64,000 nt of DNA from Trileptium ribeirensis (taxonomy: Eukaryota; Nematoda; Enoplea; Enoplida; Thoracostomopsidae). Position numbers and translations under genes: made by a program. Below are positions 59,500 to 64,000 of this stretch, piece after piece (within the stretch, counting starts at the first letter, position 1; the number at the start of each line of letters is the position of its first letter). Location: assembly GCA_030248225.1 (NCBI GenBank), contig JASANE010003610.1, forward strand, positions 1 to 64,000, read 5' to 3'. The notes beneath the pieces are model-generated. The model was not told the origin of the DNA and did not search any database. It was given only the letters and a program-made list of their open reading frames with translations.

Positions 59500-60420
59500 A
59501 ACCTGATTTGAATTGTCCAAAGCGATCCTGAATATAGCGATGAAGTGGACTGTGAAATTACGCTTTTCGGCCAAAAAATTATGAGGGCGTATCGACACCA
59601 AATGACATTGTCGAATCCGAAGATGATTTATTTAAACTAATTCCTCATACGTTACGTTATTTTCAGTTTATGTGTTTAGTTTATTACACAGCTCAAACGG
59701 ACCATCGGATTTTCGGGGGTTTAGTGAGTACTCGGAGTTACAATTTAAAGCCTTAAAGCTAAACTAACTAACTAACTTAAACTAAACTAACAGCCCAAAC
59801 ATAACCAATCTAAGTCAAAACTGTCTTTAAAATTTCTCGTTAGACTAAGTATACGGCAGGCTAAAAATTTATATGCTGACTGAACATAATTTCTTTACTT
59901 TTAGTCAGTTCGGTTCATACTGAAAAATTTCCCCAGTTTGCATCATTACATCTATGAACAAGTGCCTTGTAATGGTAATATTTTGAATTCTGAGTAAATT
60001 AGTATGCAAGTTACTCCGTTTGTTTTTCCAAGACATTCAGCGACACAGCCAATAACAACAAATCTGCTAAAAACCAAAAACTGTGTCGTTTTATGTCTAC
60101 GTCAATATAGGCTCCCACAACGTAACAACATTTATATCTTGACTTCAAATTTCCTTATAATTTACCTGGAATGAACGAAACGGGGAGGGGGAAGTCACCT
60201 GACTCAAGCATAGAAGTATCTGTTTTTACTACACAACATCGGTTTGAGCCCCTCCCACGGTTAAACAAAGGGTTTCTAAATATTAAGATCGTCAAAATCA
60301 CAAAGCAGCAGCCAAATTAATAATTGAGTTTTAAGAAAGTTTTGTGTTGATTTATAAAAATTTTGCATAGAAATGAAATTTTATAAAAAAACAGTGTCAA
60401 TTATTGTGCCACTAGGAAAG
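59500..60420. other. No gene recognised
   Basis: AT-rich DNA with a short CTAA run near 59765-59790. No supported feature. Confidence 0.5.
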
Positions 60421-60430
60421 CGTTTAAAAA

Positions 60431-60780
60431 AGTAAGAAAGCGAAAATTGCCAGGAGTAAGAATTAGAGGCACCCGTCTTGCACCAGAGGCGCCGAAAATA
60501 TCACTAGTAACTCTATCGAGTTTACAAAATGTCGTGAAGCATATGTACACCTACGCCGTTTGCGTGCACATCAGCTCTCGATATGCTATTATATATAAGT
60601 AAGAAAGCGACAATTGCCAAGAGCAAGAATTAGAGGTATCCGTCTTGAACCAGAGGCGCCGAAAATATCACTAGTAACTCTATCGAATTTACAAAATGTA
60701 GTGAAGCATATGTACACCCACGCCTTTTGCGTGCACATCAGCTCTCGATATGCTATTATATGTAGATATCATACAATACC
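60431..60780 (-). pseudogene. LINE RT-RNase H linker fragment, duplicated in tandem
   Basis: Two copies (starts 60431 and 60598, period about 167 bp) contain TACACCTACGCC/TTTGCGTGCACATCAGC-type sequence related to 27530-27610 in palindrome 2. Read on the minus strand they match the segment near the R-x-T-P motif of LINE ORF2. They lead directly into the 350-bp blocks, in the order seen in the right arm of palindrome 2. Confidence 0.5.
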
Positions 60781-61760
60781 GCACATGTTAGAACAAAACT
60801 AACACCAGCAATAAGTTCCCATACACGAAAACCCCCAAGTCCAAGCTATCAGACTCCCAGGACGTCACAATAAAGTTAGGAATTTCGGGTAAATGAACCA
60901 TGGGGGAGCCATACCCCAGTACCCACGGAATAATGGGTCGCAAAGCAATATCAAAACCGTCAATGAGTCTCCCATGCCCGAAAAACCCCCAAGTGAACCT
61001 TTCAGCCGCCAAGGACGTCAGAATATTTTCGAATTTTGTGTCGATGAACAACAAGCCTGCCATACCTCAAACCCTTTAACTTCAGAACAGAAGCCTTATT
61101 CTAAAAACAAAAAAGAGGCATCGGCATTTATCATTTTACTATGAAATAAAATAAACTAAAGAAAACATTCGAAGGTTAAGATAAAAATAACCTTGCTTCC
61201 GTGAAGGGTACTAAAACCATCATTTTGACCTCTGACCCTGAACCATGGGAGCGTCATTCCTCCGTACCGGTGGAACCATGGGTCACAGAGCAAAAGCAAC
61301 ACCGGCAATGAGTTTTTCATGCATGAAAACCTCGAAGTGAAACTTTTCAGCCGTCCAGGACGTCAGAACAAATTTTCGAATTTTGGGTCGAGGAACCATT
61401 GGGGCACCATACCTCAAACTCCATAACTCTAGAAGCGGAGCAATAATCGAATAACAAAAAAGAGGCATCGGCATTTATAATTTTACTATGAAATAAAACC
61501 ACCCAGAGAAAAAATTCAAAGTTTAGATAAAAATAACCTTGCTTCCGTGAAGGGTACTAAAATGGGCAAAACCCCACATTTGACCCCTGACCGCGGAACC
61601 AGACCCTAAATCAAAAAACGCTCGGGATGTACACGGTAAACTATACCGATTTGAATTAGCCCAAGATCATAAAAATTGGTTAGGTCGTTCTGCCGTTATG
61701 ACTGATTACATACACAGACGGAACATAAAAGTTTCCACCCCTGCAGCACGCAATCTTCAC
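60781..61760. repeat. Copies of the 350-bp blocks
   Basis: Two full blocks and one partial block in the orientation of 28905-29860, with ACCATGGGTCACAGAGCAAA, GTGAAACTTTTCAGC and TCATTTTACTATGAAATAAA landmarks. This is a solitary, unpaired copy of part of the palindrome 2 arm. Confidence 0.8.
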
Positions 61761-61868
61761 CACGTTCTGGGTAATCCTTAACCCCAGCATGCTTTACTTT
61801 ATTTTTTCTGACGTTTTTATAATATAAACAAATCAAATTACAAAATTGCAGAAATTTTGGTAACTCAC

Positions 61869-61965
61869 CTAAGTCGCCAATCTTCATGGCAGTAACAAAA
61901 TCAGTACGAATCAGCTCAGCTGTTTTGTGCTCCTCAGATGATTCTCGCTTGTGAGATTTTGCAGC
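61869..61965 (-). CDS. Internal exon of a JADE/Rhinoceros-like PHD-finger protein
   Basis: On the minus strand TTTTCAG at 61972-61966 is followed by a 97-bp open segment and then GTGAGT at 61868, a consensus acceptor and donor. It encodes 32 residues plus one base, including AELIRTDFVTAMKIGDL. The RTD-hydrophobic-T-AMK pattern matches the conserved N-terminal segment just before the EPL domain of JADE proteins (animal subunits of the HBO1/KAT7 histone H4 acetyltransferase complex, nuclear). Upstream residues SHKRESSEEHK are basic and acidic as in that family. No neighbouring exon was found; flanking introns are full of repeats. The match is short, so the name is tentative, though the exon itself is well formed. 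Confidence 0.6.
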
Positions 61966-61979
61966 CTGAAAATTGTATT

Positions 61980-63628
61980 GTAAACATACAAACTATCTAT
62001 GCTGCTTTAAAGCAGTTTATTCTTGGCTCACATTGGCGAATTATTGTATTTTCCGGTTTCTCCACGCTCGTTTGCTCTCACAAAACGTTTGCCCCACTTG
62101 TTAAATGTCCCTGGTAATTTTAATAAAACACCACATTTGGCACAGAACTTACAAAATTTAAACTAAATTTTGGGTCCGAAGTTAAACAATCATAAATACA
62201 CAAAACGTGCTTAAAAATGAACTTCCATGACTGACGTCGCGGCAGTACTTAGCAGTAACATTGTTAGTTATTTAACATTTTGCATTGAAAATATAGACAA
62301 TTTTAGATAACTAAGCCCTTGGATGAATTGGAGGAGCACCACCAGCAAAATAATTCTCACCGTAGTTGAGAAACTCTCGGATCATACGAATGGAAAGACA
62401 TCAACTTAGTCTAAGCGCAAAGATATATCAATATTGTGAGAGAGCTAACCTAAACGGTCTGCCCTCCGCCCAAACGAAGAAACTGGAACGGGGCTGATCA
62501 CAAGTATCGTATAGTGATACAATAAAAAGAAGTTTTAGCTTTGGAATTAATTACTTGAAGTTGTGTAATGTAAGCCAAGATTGTGTGTGTTGCTAACTCT
62601 ACGGGACATATTAAGGCAAAATGTTTATAATTCCTGCATCATGTCTTATGGCCCAGGCCCATGTCCCAGGCATATGGTATAACATAAATAATAATTATTG
62701 GAATATATATATCAGATATCCCTTAATATGCGATAGTTTTTCGAGTTTTTAAACAAACCTCAAAAACTAAATTTTGTCATTAAGTATTACAAATATATTT
62801 TATGTGTTAAAGATATAAACAATTTAGGCTGTTTTGCCTTATGTTCGTTACTCAGATTTTAGGGTGACACGCATAACTAAACTTTGGCTGAGCGAATGGA
62901 TTCGCGCGACGCCTAATTTGAAAGCTTGATATCGCTGTGCTCTTAGCTAAGCACAATTTGAGAAAATTCCACTTGTTCCGTTTCAATTAGCAGAAAATGA
63001 GTTTGTTTTCCCTGTTAACCCTGAATAAATCTGTAGAGGGCGCGAACCGGGCAATCCTACTGAAATGCTCCGATAACGGGGGAAGACACGAAAAGGTATC
63101 TTCCCCGGTTCAACCGACTCAGTTTAGTTATAATTTTCTCAAAAACTTCGTGGGGTACAGCAAACCAGGATCATCAAAAGTTTAGAGAAGGGCAGCCCAC
63201 ACTATCGAGTTGCTAAGGGCAAAAAAGGGTTTGCGATGGGCCCATGTGACCTATCATGTGACCTGAAATCATCTGAGCTATATAGCTGTTTTGGTCACAT
63301 TTTGTAGAGCTGTAAATGGTGCACCGCTATTGTTATTATCTGTGTTGCAGGGTTGGATCAAAACGGGTTTTTCCAAGTGCTTGCGAATACACGAAAATGG
63401 TAATATTTCCGCAACCGATCAAGCTATATGGTGGTTTTAGTAAAAATAATATGCTACTATTGTCATTATTCTAGCTTTCCATGCGCTGATAATTTTTCCA
63501 GAGGCATCTACAGCCCACGGTTTAGGGAAGGGGGGCGCCCGAATATGTCATAGACTTGAGCTGGGGATGAAAGCTTAAAAATTAAAAAAGTTGATATTTT
63601 TTAATAAAAAACACTAAATTTTTAGCAA
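61980..63628. other. No gene recognised; intron or upstream region of the JADE-like gene
   Basis: If the exon call is right, this would be the intron toward the gene's 5' side. At 63230-63440 a stretch (ATGGGCCCATGTGA, ACACGAAAATGGTAAT) resembles 46870-46950, so another repeat family is present. No further exon could be supported. Confidence 0.45.
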
Positions 63629-64000
63629 ATGGCATCAGAAACACTAACTTTTCAACAAATTTTTGCTGAAATTAATCAAACTCTGAGTGTGTTTTACCGG
63701 CGAGAGGGAAGCCAAAAATTTTGGATCGTCGAAAGATATAAGTTAATCTACAACGATGACAACTGTGGTGTGGACGGCGTGGCAATCGTGTGTCAAGCGG
63801 TTCGCAGCTGCATTGTAGAGGTCCAGCACTACACAGACCGGTTCACATCACTTGCCACTGACATCCCAGAGGCCAGGACATCGTGGCATCTACATAGGCT
63901 CCGCAAAATGGGTGCTCAGATGCCGAGGACAATTTCTTGCAACTACTGGAAAGCTGTATTACTTCCTATCCTGATCCAGATATGGTGGTCATTGATGAAG
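63629..64000 (+). CDS. Open frame running off the window end, unknown
   Basis: From ATG at 63629 a frame of 124 codons stays open to the last base, so it is partial. It starts MASETLTFQQIFAEINQTLS and passes NDDNCGVDGVAIVCQAV. Base composition is markedly less AT-rich than its surroundings from 63720 on, as coding DNA would be. No known motif is evident. A second frame also stays open over the last 75 bp, so a frameshift or an intron end is possible. It could be a transposon gene or a host exon. Confidence 0.4.
   Translation, partial: MASETLTFQQIFAEINQTLSVFYRREGSQKFWIVERYKLIYNDDNCGVDGVAIVCQAVRSCIVEVQHYTDRFTSLATDIPEARTSWHLHRLRKMGAQMPRTISCNYWKAVLLPILIQIWWSLMK

Noticed and set aside
62320..62420. 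Second exon or small RNA on the minus strand
   Set aside because: A short open piece with coding-like look exists, but no splice sites, family match or RNA fold could be supported.
63095..63125. tRNA gene suggested by GGTTCAACC
   Set aside because: No matching A box or cloverleaf pairing was found around it.

Overview
This window is invertebrate-type animal nuclear DNA, not bacterial or viral. It has spliced-gene signals (one exon with consensus acceptor and donor), several decayed LINE retrotransposons, an LTR-retrotransposon gag gene and DNA transposons with 8-bp target duplications. There are no operons, no ribosome-binding sites, and almost no intact coding sequence. It reads as repeat-dense intergenic or intronic DNA. 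The only host-gene fragment I can name is one minus-strand exon near 61.9 kb that resembles the JADE/Rhinoceros PHD-finger family. The species cannot be fixed from the sequence.

Layout. (1) 1-16315 is one giant palindrome: two arms of about 7.9 kb, roughly 1% different where I compared them, around a 0.56-kb spacer. It is filled with smaller repeats and has no convincing gene; it probably continues left of the window. (2) 16316-22500 is mostly single-copy, with two elements ending in TTATAACG-type inverted repeats, two minisatellites and a well-formed heat-shock-type promoter at about 20.15-20.27 kb. (3) 22503-24620 is the 5' end of an LTR retrotransposon: candidate LTR, primer-binding site and a 560-codon gag. 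Its leader holds seven consecutive small hairpins sharing a GRANA pentaloop, the most unusual signal here. The element is cut off by the next repeat. (4) 24620-47912 is a hierarchy of nested inverted repeats: a palindrome with 3.4-kb arms carrying a LINE RNase H fragment near its apex, a second inverted pair (31766-34100 with 36960-39560), a third pair (34370-36985 with 42830-46375), and a third partial copy of the first arm, all without intact genes.

(5) 47950-50155 is a 5'-truncated, decayed Jockey-type LINE. (6) 52115-58429 holds two hAT-like transposons in opposite orientation, each with an 8-bp target duplication. The larger carries a CR1-type LINE endonuclease/reverse-transcriptase, itself split by another hAT-like insertion; the smaller looks like an internally deleted sibling. 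(7) 58.8-64 kb has a LINE ORF1 relic, more copies of the palindrome repeat blocks, the JADE-like exon, and an open frame running off the window end.

Almost everything can be explained as layers of mobile-element insertion and inverted duplication. Arm-to-arm comparison works as an internal control: insertions present in one arm and absent from its partner (43989-45136, the 110-T tract at 11424) can be read directly. All family names rest on motif reading by eye; no alignment or database search was run.
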